Of a DNA stretch of 64,000 nt, positions 53,053 to 62,026 are shown piece by piece (the stretch's first letter is position 1; each line of letters starts with the position of its first letter). The stretch covers positions 62,001 to 126,000 of the forward strand of contig NZ_QYAD01000006.1 of the NCBI RefSeq assembly GCF_016758255.1. The letters run 5' to 3'. The stretch is from Leucobacter chromiireducens subsp. chromiireducens. Lineage in GTDB: Bacteria; Actinomycetota; Actinomycetes; Actinomycetales; Microbacteriaceae. Made by a program: the position numbers and the translations under genes. The notes beneath the pieces were generated by a model, which worked only from the letters and a program-made list of their open reading frames with translations, had not been told where the DNA came from and made no database searches.

Positions 53053-53403
53053 ATGTTGGGTTTCATCGTCTCGGGAGTCGCGAGCGTGGTCGCCACGCTG
53101 AACCGCTACGTTCCCAGCCTCCGGCTCATTCAGCGGATCATCCACCGTCGCGACAGCCACAAGTGGGGCGTCCCCGCGATGCTGATCGCGGTGCCCTACT
53201 TCCTCGTCGCGAACCTCTTCAAAGGCATTCTCGAGGACGGAGGGCATGCCTTGTTCAGCGTCCCGTTCCTGTGGTGCCTCGTCATGGGGATCGCGTTCCT
53301 CGCGCTCGGACCGATCAGCCTGCTGCTCCTCGCAAGATGTCATGCCCAGGAAGCGTGGGCGCGATGGAAAGGTCGTCGACGCGTCGATATGCGTCGTCGT
53401 TGA
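53053..53403 (+). CDS. Small membrane protein downstream of relaxase
   Basis: A 116-residue protein with two strong hydrophobic segments (..VPAMLIAVPYFLVANLF.. and ..FSVPFLWCLVMGIAFLALGPISLLLLA..) and a basic C-terminus (RRRVDMRRR). AGAGGAA precedes the ATG. I do not recognise the family. It follows the relaxase in the same direction and may be a transfer or entry-exclusion-type protein; this is a guess from place and topology. Confidence 0.6.
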   Translation: MLGFIVSGVASVVATLNRYVPSLRLIQRIIHRRDSHKWGVPAMLIAVPYFLVANLFKGILEDGGHALFSVPFLWCLVMGIAFLALGPISLLLLARCHAQEAWARWKGRRRVDMRRR

Positions 53404-53668
53404 GACGACGTAGCCCTACTGAGCAGGGCGCTGCCGCACCCTCTTGCTTCGTCAGCGTGTGGGGCGGGTGATAGCTAGCATCCCGGGAGAAGGCTGTAAT
53501 TGATCGCGGTGGAGTCAAACGTATTGTGACCAGGAGTTTTCCTAGACGCCCCTGGGGGCCAGTAGAGTGTTCTTGGGGTCGTGTCGGCTCGGCGCGTCGC
53601 GCGCCCTAGGCGACATCGGTCGTGTTCTCCTGGAGGTGAACGCCAAAGTCTGGAAGGGATGCCCGCGC

Positions 53669-55489
53669 GTGGTGAAGTACGCAGTGAAGCTTGAACGCTC
53701 AGCACCGCTCACCCTTCCTCGGCATCCTGATGCCCCCGAAGATGAGAATTTCACCGAATGGTGCGCGGCTGAGAAGAAATCTGGTCGTCCCCTTGCGGTC
53801 GATCTGTTCTCAGGAGCGGGAGGCCTTGGGGCGGGCGTCGAAGCAGCTGGCTGGACAGTGGTTGCTGCTGTCGATCACGACAAGGCCGCCCTGGAGACGC
53901 ACCGTGCAAACTTCCGCGGACAAGCCATAGACGTTGACATGTCAGATCAGGATCAGGTCAACACCTTGATCGAGAAGCTGCGGCCACTCGGCATCGACCT
54001 CGTCGCAGGCGGACCGCCTTGCCAGCCGTTTAGTCGCGCCGGTCGGGCGAAGATCCGAAGCCTTGTCGAAGAAGGCAATCGTGACGCAGTCGACGTTCGC
54101 AAGGAGTTGTGGCGTTCTTTCATCGACGTTGTGATCGCCTTGCAGCCTCGCGCTGTCCTCATGGAGAACGTTCCTGATATGGCCATCGGTGACGACCTCA
54201 TTGTGATTCGAGAGATCGCAGAGACTCTTGAGCAAGCCGGCTACATCGTGGATTACAGGCTGCTTGACGCATGGCGGCACGGTGTCCCGCAGCATCGCAA
54301 ACGGTTCATCCTTCAGGCACGTCGCGATGGCGCCGTGCCAGTTTGGCCTTCGCTCAGTACGAGCGGTCCAACCGTCCGCGATGCAATCGCAGATCTGCCC
54401 TCCTTGAACGACACGACTGGAGCCCGAGAACTGCCTTACCTGGGCGAACCGACGAGCGAGCTAGCGAAGCGCTTGCGCCCTCCAGGTGTATCGAAGGTCA
54501 TTCATGACCACATGACGCGTCCGGTGCGCGCTGACGATAGAGAAGCATTCGAGTTGATGACGTCTTCGACGCTCTACTCCGACTTGCCAGACCGCCTCAA
54601 ACGATATCGCTCTGACACTTTCAACGATAAGTACAAGCGGCTGCCGTGGGACGACCTCAGCAGGACTATCACGGCCCATATTGCGAAGGATGGCTACTGG
54701 TATATCCATCCATCTGAGCACCGGACGCTGACAGTCAGGGAAGCCGCACGCATCCAGACGTTCCCTGACACCTTCCGGTTTGCGGGAACACGTAGCGATG
54801 CGTTCCGACAGATCGGGAACGCGGTTCCGCCGATCCTGGGCCTGGCGGTCGCTGAATCTGTCCGTGCCAACGAGACGACTGACGAGACGTGTCGTCCTCA
54901 AGCCTCAGAGATTAGACGTCGGCTTGCGGAATGGGCGGAAGAACGCAGGAAGGATGCATGGTGGCTCTTTCCTGGCCCGGAGATGACGACACTCGCGGCC
55001 GCGTTCTCTGCGCTACTCGAGGTTCACCAGCTCCAACCTGCTCAGGCTGCGGCGACGATGGCGCCGTTTCGCGGTGTGACGCAGATCACCGAGGATGTCG
55101 TTGACAGTATCAACGCGACCAAGTTCACCCAGGCGAGGCGGAACGCGGTTGATAAAGCGCTCGCCAGCTTCCAAAATTCCTCCGACATGGAGGAAGTAAT
55201 TGCTGTGGATGGTTTGCTCCGACCGTTGCAGCAGAGTGCGTTCCGAATGCTCCGGGGAAGCAATCAACTAATTATCAACGCACGAATTGCCGGGGTCGTT
55301 GGTATTCTGCTCGCGCTACCCGAAGCACAAAGAGGGCAGGGAACTGACATTAAGGTCGCCCTAGCGCAACTGGTTGGTGCGGGGGAGGATGCCGCATTGC
55401 GCATGGCCGCGATCCGGGCGCTGACGGAGGAAGAGGCTAGAGAGATCATCAATACCGAGCTCGCTCCGTCCGATGAAAAGGTAGCGTAG
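53669..55489 (+). CDS. DNA (cytosine-5) methyltransferase with C-terminal extension
   Basis: A 606-residue protein. The methyltransferase part (~40-400) has DLFSGAGGLGAGVEAAGW, catalytic G-G-P-P-C-Q-P-F-S (Cys ~118), the ENV motif (MENVPDM), VPQHRKRFILQA and G-N-A-V-P-P near 384. About 200 further residues form a helical domain without known motif. G+C is lower than in the flanking genes. The start is uncertain: GTG 53669 has AAGGGA upstream, and other GTG codons lie up to 33 bases earlier. The next gene begins 60 bases downstream, so the three genes up to 59008 are probably one operon. No endonuclease is recognisable. Confidence 0.85.
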   Translation: MVKYAVKLERSAPLTLPRHPDAPEDENFTEWCAAEKKSGRPLAVDLFSGAGGLGAGVEAAGWTVVAAVDHDKAALETHRANFRGQAIDVDMSDQDQVNTLIEKLRPLGIDLVAGGPPCQPFSRAGRAKIRSLVEEGNRDAVDVRKELWRSFIDVVIALQPRAVLMENVPDMAIGDDLIVIREIAETLEQAGYIVDYRLLDAWRHGVPQHRKRFILQARRDGAVPVWPSLSTSGPTVRDAIADLPSLNDTTGARELPYLGEPTSELAKRLRPPGVSKVIHDHMTRPVRADDREAFELMTSSTLYSDLPDRLKRYRSDTFNDKYKRLPWDDLSRTITAHIAKDGYWYIHPSEHRTLTVREAARIQTFPDTFRFAGTRSDAFRQIGNAVPPILGLAVAESVRANETTDETCRPQASEIRRRLAEWAEERRKDAWWLFPGPEMTTLAAAFSALLEVHQLQPAQAAATMAPFRGVTQITEDVVDSINATKFTQARRNAVDKALASFQNSSDMEEVIAVDGLLRPLQQSAFRMLRGSNQLIINARIAGVVGILLALPEAQRGQGTDIKVALAQLVGAGEDAALRMAAIRALTEEEAREIINTELAPSDEKVA

Positions 55490-55549
55490 ACACATGACTA
55501 GGCGGAACATCGGCTCGACTTTCCGTTCTGCCGGACCGAGGGAGCACAT

Positions 55550-57691
55550 ATGACTGAGGAAGACATCCCTCGTTTCCGTCCTCGGGCAAGGCTGCTTCAG
55601 CTCCTGGGAGACCAACTCATCGGTAGTCCCCGTCTTGCGATCTTCGAGTTAGTGAAGAACGCATACGACGCTGATGCGACGCGAGCAGAAGTCACTATGT
55701 CGCATCTGGACACACCGGACGCGACAATTGAGGTCGTCGATGACGGTGACGGGATGTCATACGACACGCTACGAAACATCTGGCTTGTGCCCGGGCATGA
55801 TCACAAGGCCAAAGATCGTGCAAAGGGTACTCGGACAACCAGAGGGCGGCTACCACTCGGCGAGAAAGGCGTGGGCCGGTTCGCTGTCCATAAGCTTGGC
55901 CGTGCGGTTGAAGTCGTGACACGCCAGGCTGATGGCCCAGAGCTGGTCTTGAAGATCGACTGGGAAGAGATCGCCAACTCAGAGTTCTTGGATGAGGCGC
56001 GCGTGGAGATCGTTGAACGCGAACCCGCGCTGTTTATCGGCAAGCAGGGAACGTCGGTAGCCGTTACCGGGCTCCGCGGCGAGCCTTGGACTCGGGGAGA
56101 AGTTCGTCGCCTCTTCCGCCAGATTACTTCGATCTCATCTCCCTTCGCGGCTCGTTCCGACGACTTCGCGGCCACGCTCATCCTCCCTCAGCAGAAGAAG
56201 TGGCTTGACGACGTTCCGGACACCGAGACCTTGCTCGAAAGTGCGCCGTGGAGATTCACCTTCTCACTCGAAGGCAACCAGTTCAGTTGGCGCTATGAGT
56301 TCCGAGGGTTTAACGGGATCGCTTTGAGTCCACGTACCGTCGAGGGGACGGAGTATGGTGTCCTGCTGGACCCTAAGGATCTCCCCGAACGCGACCAAGA
56401 TTTGATTAAGGCTGAGAAGAAGCCCCCTCGTGCGGTCAGGAGCAGCCTTGCTCATCAGGAAGGTATCGGTCCGCTCTCAGGCACGTTGATGGTCTATGAC
56501 CGCGACAAAGATGTGATCGAGAAGATCGGGCACAGCGCCTCACTACAGGAGTTCCTGAACGAAAGTGGCGGCATCCGCGTCTATCGCGATGGGATCAGAG
56601 TCTACAACTACGGAGAGCCAGGCGACGATTGGCTTGGTCTCGACATCCGACGAGTGAACTCTCCAACGAAAAGGATCAGCAACAACATCGTCGTCGGCGC
56701 GGTCGACCTTTCGCTGGAAGAAAGCAGGAGCCTGGAAGAAAAGACGAACCGTGAAGGGTTTGTCGAAGGTATCGCGCTTGGGCGGATGCGAGCTTTGATT
56801 CGCGGAGCGATTGCCGTTTTCGAGTCTGAGCGCAACAAGGACAAGCAGAACCTTCGGAAGCTACTGTCCAAGAAGCGTGACTCGCTGAGTGGTGGAATTG
56901 AGAAGCCACTCCAGCAGATAAAGACTCTTGCAAAGAAGAACAATCTCTCTAACGAGGTCGACCCGCTCATCGACAAAGCTCAGAAGGCATATGACGACAT
57001 GCGGGAGATTATGCTCCGTGCGGGAATTTCCAGCATGTCGCTCGTGATCGTCTACCACGAGATTGATCATGGGGTCAGACTGCTGCATACCGCGCTTCGC
57101 GGAGGGGCTGACGCAACGCGTGCAGTCCAGCAGGCGCGAGACCTTGTGGCGGTGCTCGATAGCTTCGGTGATCTTCTGCGCAAAGGTCAAGCATCGGATC
57201 ACGATGTTCGCGACCTTGCTGAACGTGCCGCAGAGCTGAACTCTGTTCGTCTCTCGAACCACGACATCGATCTCGAAATACGCGTAGATCGAAGCCCGAA
57301 CGCCCTCTTCGCGTTATCGAGATTCCCTCTCGGACTTGTCCTCGGCGCTGTAACCAACCTCATCGACAACAGTGTCTATTGGCTGTCCTCACGATGGCCG
57401 GAGAACGAGGGTGACTCGAATCGCAAACTGCTGATCGCCGTCGACACCGAGTCCTACAGCGGTCCCGCATTGATAATTGCGGATAACGGGCCTGGCTTTG
57501 CTGATGGGCTCGAAGACTCAACGGAACCCTTCTTTACACGCCGTCCCGACGGTATCGGAGTCGGCCTGTATTACGTCAACCTCATCATGCACACGATTGG
57601 CGGTTCGCTCCGCATGGTGGACACTGACCTTGTTCCGCTCGGCCCAGATTATGATGGTGCCGCGCTCGCCCTTGTCTTCCCGAGAGGTTGA
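55550..57691 (+). CDS. Double-GHKL ATPase: Hsp90/MORC-like N-terminus plus histidine-kinase-like C-terminus
   Basis: A 713-residue cytosolic protein with two ATP-binding folds. The first (~1-200) has ELVKNAYDADA (N box), DDGDGMS (G1) and GEKGVGRFAVHKLG (G2), as in Hsp90/MutL/MORC ATPases, followed by an S5-like region. The second (~490-713) has Y-H-E-I-D-H-G with a candidate phospho-His near 503, then NLIDNSVYWL (N box), ADNGPGF (G1) and GIGVGLYYVN (G2), as in histidine kinases. GGGAG precedes the ATG. The next gene encodes a receiver-like protein and starts at the base after this stop, so the two may form a phosphorelay. Membrane segments are absent. Confidence 0.8.
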   Translation: MTEEDIPRFRPRARLLQLLGDQLIGSPRLAIFELVKNAYDADATRAEVTMSHLDTPDATIEVVDDGDGMSYDTLRNIWLVPGHDHKAKDRAKGTRTTRGRLPLGEKGVGRFAVHKLGRAVEVVTRQADGPELVLKIDWEEIANSEFLDEARVEIVEREPALFIGKQGTSVAVTGLRGEPWTRGEVRRLFRQITSISSPFAARSDDFAATLILPQQKKWLDDVPDTETLLESAPWRFTFSLEGNQFSWRYEFRGFNGIALSPRTVEGTEYGVLLDPKDLPERDQDLIKAEKKPPRAVRSSLAHQEGIGPLSGTLMVYDRDKDVIEKIGHSASLQEFLNESGGIRVYRDGIRVYNYGEPGDDWLGLDIRRVNSPTKRISNNIVVGAVDLSLEESRSLEEKTNREGFVEGIALGRMRALIRGAIAVFESERNKDKQNLRKLLSKKRDSLSGGIEKPLQQIKTLAKKNNLSNEVDPLIDKAQKAYDDMREIMLRAGISSMSLVIVYHEIDHGVRLLHTALRGGADATRAVQQARDLVAVLDSFGDLLRKGQASDHDVRDLAERAAELNSVRLSNHDIDLEIRVDRSPNALFALSRFPLGLVLGAVTNLIDNSVYWLSSRWPENEGDSNRKLLIAVDTESYSGPALIIADNGPGFADGLEDSTEPFFTRRPDGIGVGLYYVNLIMHTIGGSLRMVDTDLVPLGPDYDGAALALVFPRG

Positions 57692-59008
57692 ATGTTTACA
57701 CCGCCGCGATTCATCGTCATCGACGACGACCTGAACCATCTTGAAGCGATCGCTACAACTATCCAGGCGCTCGGTTCTGTCTGTGCTCGCGTCCATTACA
57801 CCCCCGAGAAGGACGCGCCCAAGGAATTGTTTGCTGCTGCAAGGGCGATTTTCATCGACTTGCAGCTCCAGGACCGCTCGGCGAGCAGCGACTTCAACCG
57901 TCATTTCGCGGAGATCCAGCGGATACTTGGCAAGTTTATCCAGCCGACCAACGGGCCGTACATACTTGTCCTATGGACAGATGAAGCCGGTCGAGTGGCG
58001 GAACTGCAGTCCTATCTTGAGACCAATCTCTTTGCCTCAACCCCTCATACGAAGCCGATCGCGATTGTTCCATTGTCGAAGACGGACTACATCGATATAG
58101 GAACCGGTGAACAAACAGCCGGTGATCTGGTCGAAGATATTCGCAAACACTTGAGCGCTCAACCGGCGATGAACGCGCTCGTGCAGTGGGAGGCCGAAGT
58201 GCTCAGCGCAGCAACAAGGGTCTTATCCGACATCACCACACTCACGACTGAGCTTGATGGAGACGCCCCTCTTCCGACGCTTCTTAAGCGCCTCGCAGTA
58301 GAGGCTGTTGGGCACGCGAACGCGGCCGACGATCCTCGCGCTTCTGTACATGCCGCGTTCCTTCCTCTGCTGCAAGACCACCTTCAGAACGCGTCTGAGG
58401 TGAATGACGAATGGAGTCGCGCCTTCGAATCGGCTACTGAGCCTGCACCGGCGCTCTCGAAGGCGCAGGTGAGCATGCTGAATACCAAGCTGCATATCAC
58501 CCAGCCAGATAAAGTTCGAGAGATTTCACCAGTCGCGTGGGGTGCAGTCTGCGAACCTGAGGCCAACTTCGACTGGAACGAGTTCGGGCTTGACGATGAG
58601 ACCGCCTACATGGAGCAAATTCTTGCGAAGGGTGTGAGGATCGATCTTGCGAAGTACAAGGCCTCTGTCGCGCAGATCCGTATCGGCGCTGCTTGCGACT
58701 ACGCTCAGAAGGCTGTGGGGCCGATACCGTACGCGTTGGCAGCGCTACTACCCGTGAAAGAGGGAGAGAAATCCCACGAGCTAAATCCGAAGTCGACTGG
58801 TTGGGTTTCCCCAGAGTTGGACCTCGGAAAAGGAATTGTCCAGATCTTCGTCGATCCCCGGTTCGTGCGAGTACGTGGTGCAAAGACTGCGGCTAGCTTT
58901 AATGCCCTCGGACGCATCAAAGAGCAACTACTTCTTGAACTTGTCTCGGTGGTCAGCCATCACAGTTCCAGGCCAGGAATCGTGCGGTTCAAAGCCACCG
59001 CGAGGTAG
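57692..59008 (+). CDS. Receiver-domain protein with unknown C-terminal domain
   Basis: A 438-residue protein. The first ~150 residues resemble a response-regulator receiver: FIVIDDDLNHLEAIATTIQAL with the acidic pair, IFIDLQLQD with the likely phosphorylated Asp near 56, and a later hydrophobic strand (YILVLWTDEAG). The remaining ~280 residues are helical, match no DNA-binding or nuclease motif I know, and may be an effector. The ATG follows the kinase-like stop immediately, with GAGAGG as ribosome site. It belongs with the methyltransferase and double-GHKL genes. Confidence 0.7.
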   Translation: MFTPPRFIVIDDDLNHLEAIATTIQALGSVCARVHYTPEKDAPKELFAAARAIFIDLQLQDRSASSDFNRHFAEIQRILGKFIQPTNGPYILVLWTDEAGRVAELQSYLETNLFASTPHTKPIAIVPLSKTDYIDIGTGEQTAGDLVEDIRKHLSAQPAMNALVQWEAEVLSAATRVLSDITTLTTELDGDAPLPTLLKRLAVEAVGHANAADDPRASVHAAFLPLLQDHLQNASEVNDEWSRAFESATEPAPALSKAQVSMLNTKLHITQPDKVREISPVAWGAVCEPEANFDWNEFGLDDETAYMEQILAKGVRIDLAKYKASVAQIRIGAACDYAQKAVGPIPYALAALLPVKEGEKSHELNPKSTGWVSPELDLGKGIVQIFVDPRFVRVRGAKTAASFNALGRIKEQLLLELVSVVSHHSSRPGIVRFKATAR

Positions 59009-59230
59009 CTCTCGAACTAGGTCGCGTGTTCAGACTAGCGACACGCACGCCGCATGACGTTGCTATTCCCGCGCGACTGCGCTCAGCCTGTGCGAGATGG
59101 ATACGTAGTGTTGTCGGGCTGAAAACATCAGGGCAAACCGGGCAGGCTGGTCGAATGCAAATAGTTCAACAGGCGCCTGACTCAAGCTCTCCTCAGATCG
59201 TTCAGACTGTATGTTCCTGCGGGGATCCGC

Positions 59231-60412
59231 GTGGCTAGGCCCCGCACGCCAATTGGCACCTTCGGGAAGATCAGCCACCGCAAGATCAGCAAAGGCCACT
59301 GCGAGGCACGTGCTCGATACCGCGACTGGGATGGGAAGCTCCGGGCTGTCCAATGCACCGGTGCGACCCAAGCCGCCGCGGAACTCGCCCTGAAACGCAA
59401 GCTCGCGGAACGCTCTCTCTTCCAACCTGGCTTCGTCAGCCTCAGCGCCGACAGCAAGTTCTCCGCACTCGTGGACTATTGGCTCGAAGACATGGAGGTA
59501 GAAGACCGACTCTCCCGCACCACGCGACTGCTCTATGAGCGCAACATGCGCACCCTCGTCGCTCCCGCATTCTCCGAACTCACCCTCCGGGAAATCGGCG
59601 TCGCACGGTGCGACTACTTCTTGAAGCAACTCGCGAAGCAGAGCTACAACCGGGCCAGACAAGCGAGGGTCGTTCTCCGGCTCGCGCTCGGCCTGGCCGT
59701 TCGGCACGAGGCGATCACACGGAACCCGATGGATCACGTCTCTCGCCTGCGCCGACCGGCCCGAACGCCGGATGCGTTCGAAGATTCCGACATCGCGCTC
59801 ATCCGCGAGGCCGTGCGTGCGTGGGAAGGGCGACCGATCGTCGCCGGCCCCCGACCAGATGGGCAGCTAGGGCAAGTCGTCGAAGTGCTCCTCGGCACCT
59901 CGGTGCGCATTGGGGAAGTGCTTGCGATCCGCATTCGAGACCTCGACCTGCGCAGCACGATCCCAACGGTGAAGATCGCCGGCACCATCATCAGCAGGAA
60001 GGGAGAACCAACCCATAGGCAGGACCATCCGAAGACCTCCCGCTCAGTGCGGAAGATCGCACTGCCGGCGTTCGCGGTAAGAGCGATCAAGGCGAGGCTG
60101 AGGAAGCGGCTCTCGATCGACCCCGATGCGCTGCTCTTCTGCAACCGTGGCGGAGGTGCGCTGACGACCAACAACGTCCGCCGTCGCCTGCGCGACGTGA
60201 TGGAGAAGGCCGGACTGACCGGTGTCACACCGCACCGTTTCCGCCGCACCGGGGCAACCGCGATCAACAACGCTGGAGGTATCGACCTCGCCGCCGAACT
60301 CCTTGGGCACACCGACCCCCGGATCACGGCACAGCACTACATCGTGCGCGACGACCTCGTGAACCCTGCCACTGCCCGGATGCTTGAAGAACGATACGGA
60401 GGAACGGCGTAG
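59231..60412 (+). CDS. int: Tyrosine integrase of the tRNA-Pro element
   Basis: A 393-residue phage/ICE-type integrase. Residues ~1-60 resemble an arm-binding domain, ~75-160 a SAM-like core-binding domain (LVDYWLEDMEVEDRLSRTTRLLYERNMRT). The catalytic domain has T-S-V-R-I-G-E (Arg ~226), HRFRRTGA (His-x-x-Arg ~335) and GHTDPRITAQHY with the nucleophilic Tyr near 370. It ends 312 bases before the tRNA-Pro fragment, the normal place for an integrase beside its attachment site. The start is GTG 59231 without a clear ribosome site. Confidence 0.92.
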   Translation: MARPRTPIGTFGKISHRKISKGHCEARARYRDWDGKLRAVQCTGATQAAAELALKRKLAERSLFQPGFVSLSADSKFSALVDYWLEDMEVEDRLSRTTRLLYERNMRTLVAPAFSELTLREIGVARCDYFLKQLAKQSYNRARQARVVLRLALGLAVRHEAITRNPMDHVSRLRRPARTPDAFEDSDIALIREAVRAWEGRPIVAGPRPDGQLGQVVEVLLGTSVRIGEVLAIRIRDLDLRSTIPTVKIAGTIISRKGEPTHRQDHPKTSRSVRKIALPAFAVRAIKARLRKRLSIDPDALLFCNRGGGALTTNNVRRRLRDVMEKAGLTGVTPHRFRRTGATAINNAGGIDLAAELLGHTDPRITAQHYIVRDDLVNPATARMLEERYGGTA

Positions 60413-60557
60413 TCACAGGTGGCGAACCGGTCGGAACGGAACGTAGACAGTGACCGCTATCTGTATACGTTTCGTTCTGACGCGTTCGGCGGCCGAACTC
60501 AGGCTAAGCGCACGAGCGGCGCGGAGCAGCGAGCCGTGGATCGCGTCGGATACGGTT

Positions 60558-60717
60558 GCCATAAACTCGCCATAAACTAGGTTCTAAAGCGGCTCGGCAG
60601 CTAGGAAGTTGGTGGGCCAATCTAGTGGCCAACATCCTGCAAAGCGTGCAAAACGTGACGCGTTGTGCAACGCATGGAACACCAAAACCCCGGTCAAGTG
60701 GGGGAAAGTGGCCAATC
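60558..60717 (+). repeat. Arm-type repeats between integrase and attachment core
   Basis: GCCATAAACT is repeated in tandem (60558-60567 and 60569-60578). GGCCAA occurs at 60615, 60627 and 60710, twice extended to GGCCAATC. TGCAAAGCG/TGCAAAACG lies in tandem at 60638-60655, and GCGTTG-TG-CAACGC (60660-60673) is a perfect dyad. Such short repeats beside the core are typical of integrase and excisionase binding sites. Confidence 0.5.
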
Positions 60718-60724
60718 CGTCTGC

Positions 60725-60766
60725 CTGGGGGTCAAGGGGTCGCAGGTTCAAATCCTGTCAGCCCGA
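60725..60766 (+). other. Attachment site: 3' portion of a tRNA-Pro(GGG) gene
   Basis: The sequence fits the 3' part of a tRNA: anticodon loop CTGGGGG (anticodon GGG), stem TCAAG, variable loop GGGTC, T-arm GCAGG-TTCAAAT-CCTGT, acceptor strand CAGCCCG and discriminator A. Upstream bases do not form the 5' half (no D-arm, no matching CTTGA or CGGGCTG), so this is a displaced fragment. Its place after the integrase and before a terminator marks the right junction of the element. The anticodon assignment assumes standard loop geometry. Confidence 0.75.
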
Positions 60767-60772
60767 CAGATT

Positions 60773-60802
60773 AGGCCTGATCAAATTCATTTGATCAGGC
60801 CT
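60773..60802 (+). terminator. Native terminator of the tRNA-Pro gene
   Basis: AGGCCTGATCAAAT and ATTTGATCAGGCCT form a perfect 14-base inverted repeat around TC, followed by TT, six bases after the tRNA 3' end. Confidence 0.85.
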
Positions 60803-60871
60803 TTGTCGTCCCTGTCGCCAGCAGGCTGTCTGATCTGAACGGATGTCGGTGGTGCGGCGTAGGGTCTCGGT

Positions 60872-61620
60872 ATGGCTCAGGCGCCGAGATACTCAGATGC
60901 CCAACTCGCGGAAGCGATCTCTGAAGCGAGTTCATGGCGAGGTGTCCTCCGAGAGCTCGATATTCCCCAGTCATCTTCGAGCGCGGCTCGCTCCGCGCGA
61001 ATGCGAGCTGACACGCTCGCCCTGAGCTACAAGCATTTCCACGGGCAGCGACCCTGGACAGAAGCGCGGTTGAGAACTGCGGTAGCGACTTCACGATCTT
61101 GGGGGAAGTAGCAGAAGTGCTCGGGATGCGTGGCTCTGCTTCCGCGGCCTCGTTGCAAGGTCACGCAGCGAGACTCCGGATCGAGGCTGCCCACCTCGAA
61201 TCTGAGATGAGCGGCGGAGCTCCTGAAATTCCGAGCCCGAGCCTCGTGCATCTCAACCGGGCCGGCCCGCTGCTCGCGGCGGCATGGTTTGCCTTGTGCG
61301 GCTGGGGCGTGTCGTGGCCGCTGGAGCCGAGTCGCTTCGACTTGATCGTGACACGGGGAGACCACGTAAGAAAGGTACAGGTGAAGACGACGGTCACCCG
61401 GGCGGGTTCCACCTGGAAGGCGTATCTTTCCACGGCGCGGAAATCGCGGAGAACCTACGTCCCGGGAGAGATCGACGACTTCTTCATAGTTACTGGAGCG
61501 CTCGACTACTACTTGATTCCGCTCGCCGAGGTCGGCGGCCTGCACGCGATCCATCTCCACCAATACCAAGGCTTTCGTGTTCAAAGCTTGCCCGCCCCCA
61601 AAACAGAACAGCTCTCTTAA
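60872..61620 (+). pseudogene. Frameshifted PD-(D/E)XK endonuclease-like gene
   Basis: Two open frames belong to one protein. The first (from ATG 60872) ends at a TAG reached just after the G-run at 61101-61105; the second continues from there to 61620. Six instead of five G would join them as ..SRSWGEVAEVLGMRG... The joined protein (~250 residues) has two similar helix-turn-helix-like repeats (SEASSWRGVLRELDIP.. and ATSRSWGEVAEVLGM..) and a C-terminal nuclease-like domain with FDLIV and VQVKTT (Asp..Gln-x-Lys), as in group I intron-associated PD-(D/E)XK endonucleases. It is either a real frameshift or a homopolymer miscount. It lies on the chromosomal side of the tRNA fragment. Confidence 0.7.
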
Positions 61621-62026
61621 CGCCATCGCAGTGTGCGTGCCAATTCCAGTTTGCCTGCAAGCTACCAAACTGTAGGCTCGGTCAACCTGTCGCCTAAACG
61701 TGTATCAGACCCCAAGCTGTAGTCAGGGCATTAACAGAAACGTGTCATGCAACGCCCCCAGCAGCGTCGCTACCTCTTCGTTCGAAGATTTCATCGCTCC
61801 GCCCCCAGATCGAGATGGCATCCCCGAGCCCGTCGCTCACCATGATCAGTTGTGCGCACCTATGGGGGAGCTATTCTTACCCAATTCCGTACATGGGCCA
61901 CGCCGCAGGGCCCCTAACTTTCTATGGGAAGTCGCCTAGCCGAGATTGCGTCCGGAAGCATAGGAATCTCAACCCCAGACGCATGCTGTCGTGGGCAGCT
62001 CGTCGATACACAAAGGAGTGATCGAG
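61621..62026. other. Intergenic region before small secreted protein
   Basis: These 406 bases have lower G+C than most of the window. No supported gene is seen; open frames are short and without ribosome sites. AAAGGAG (62012-62018) is the ribosome site of the next gene, so its promoter must lie within this stretch. Confidence 0.5.

Larger units (their letters stand above)
1..60766. mobile_element. Probable integrative and conjugative element (right end; left end outside window)
   Basis: The stretch holds a tyrosine integrase next to a displaced tRNA-Pro 3' end (60725-60766), a MobF relaxase, a VirB4/SCO6880/TrbL-type secretion module, an ArdC-like antirestriction protein, a primase and resistance cargo. 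After integration into the 3' end of a tRNA gene, one side keeps the intact gene and the other the original 3' piece with its native downstream DNA. Here the native piece and a terminator are on the right, so the element extends left. No second copy of the tRNA end was seen in the window, so the left boundary is unknown. Nested elements, such as the recombinase trio at 0.8-4 kb, are possible. No coupling ATPase (VirD4/TraD) was found. The single-element reading is inference. Confidence 0.5.

Noticed and set aside
60609..60794. Open frame reading through the tRNA-Pro fragment
   Set aside because: It crosses the attachment core and terminator; the tRNA 3' fold explains this DNA better.
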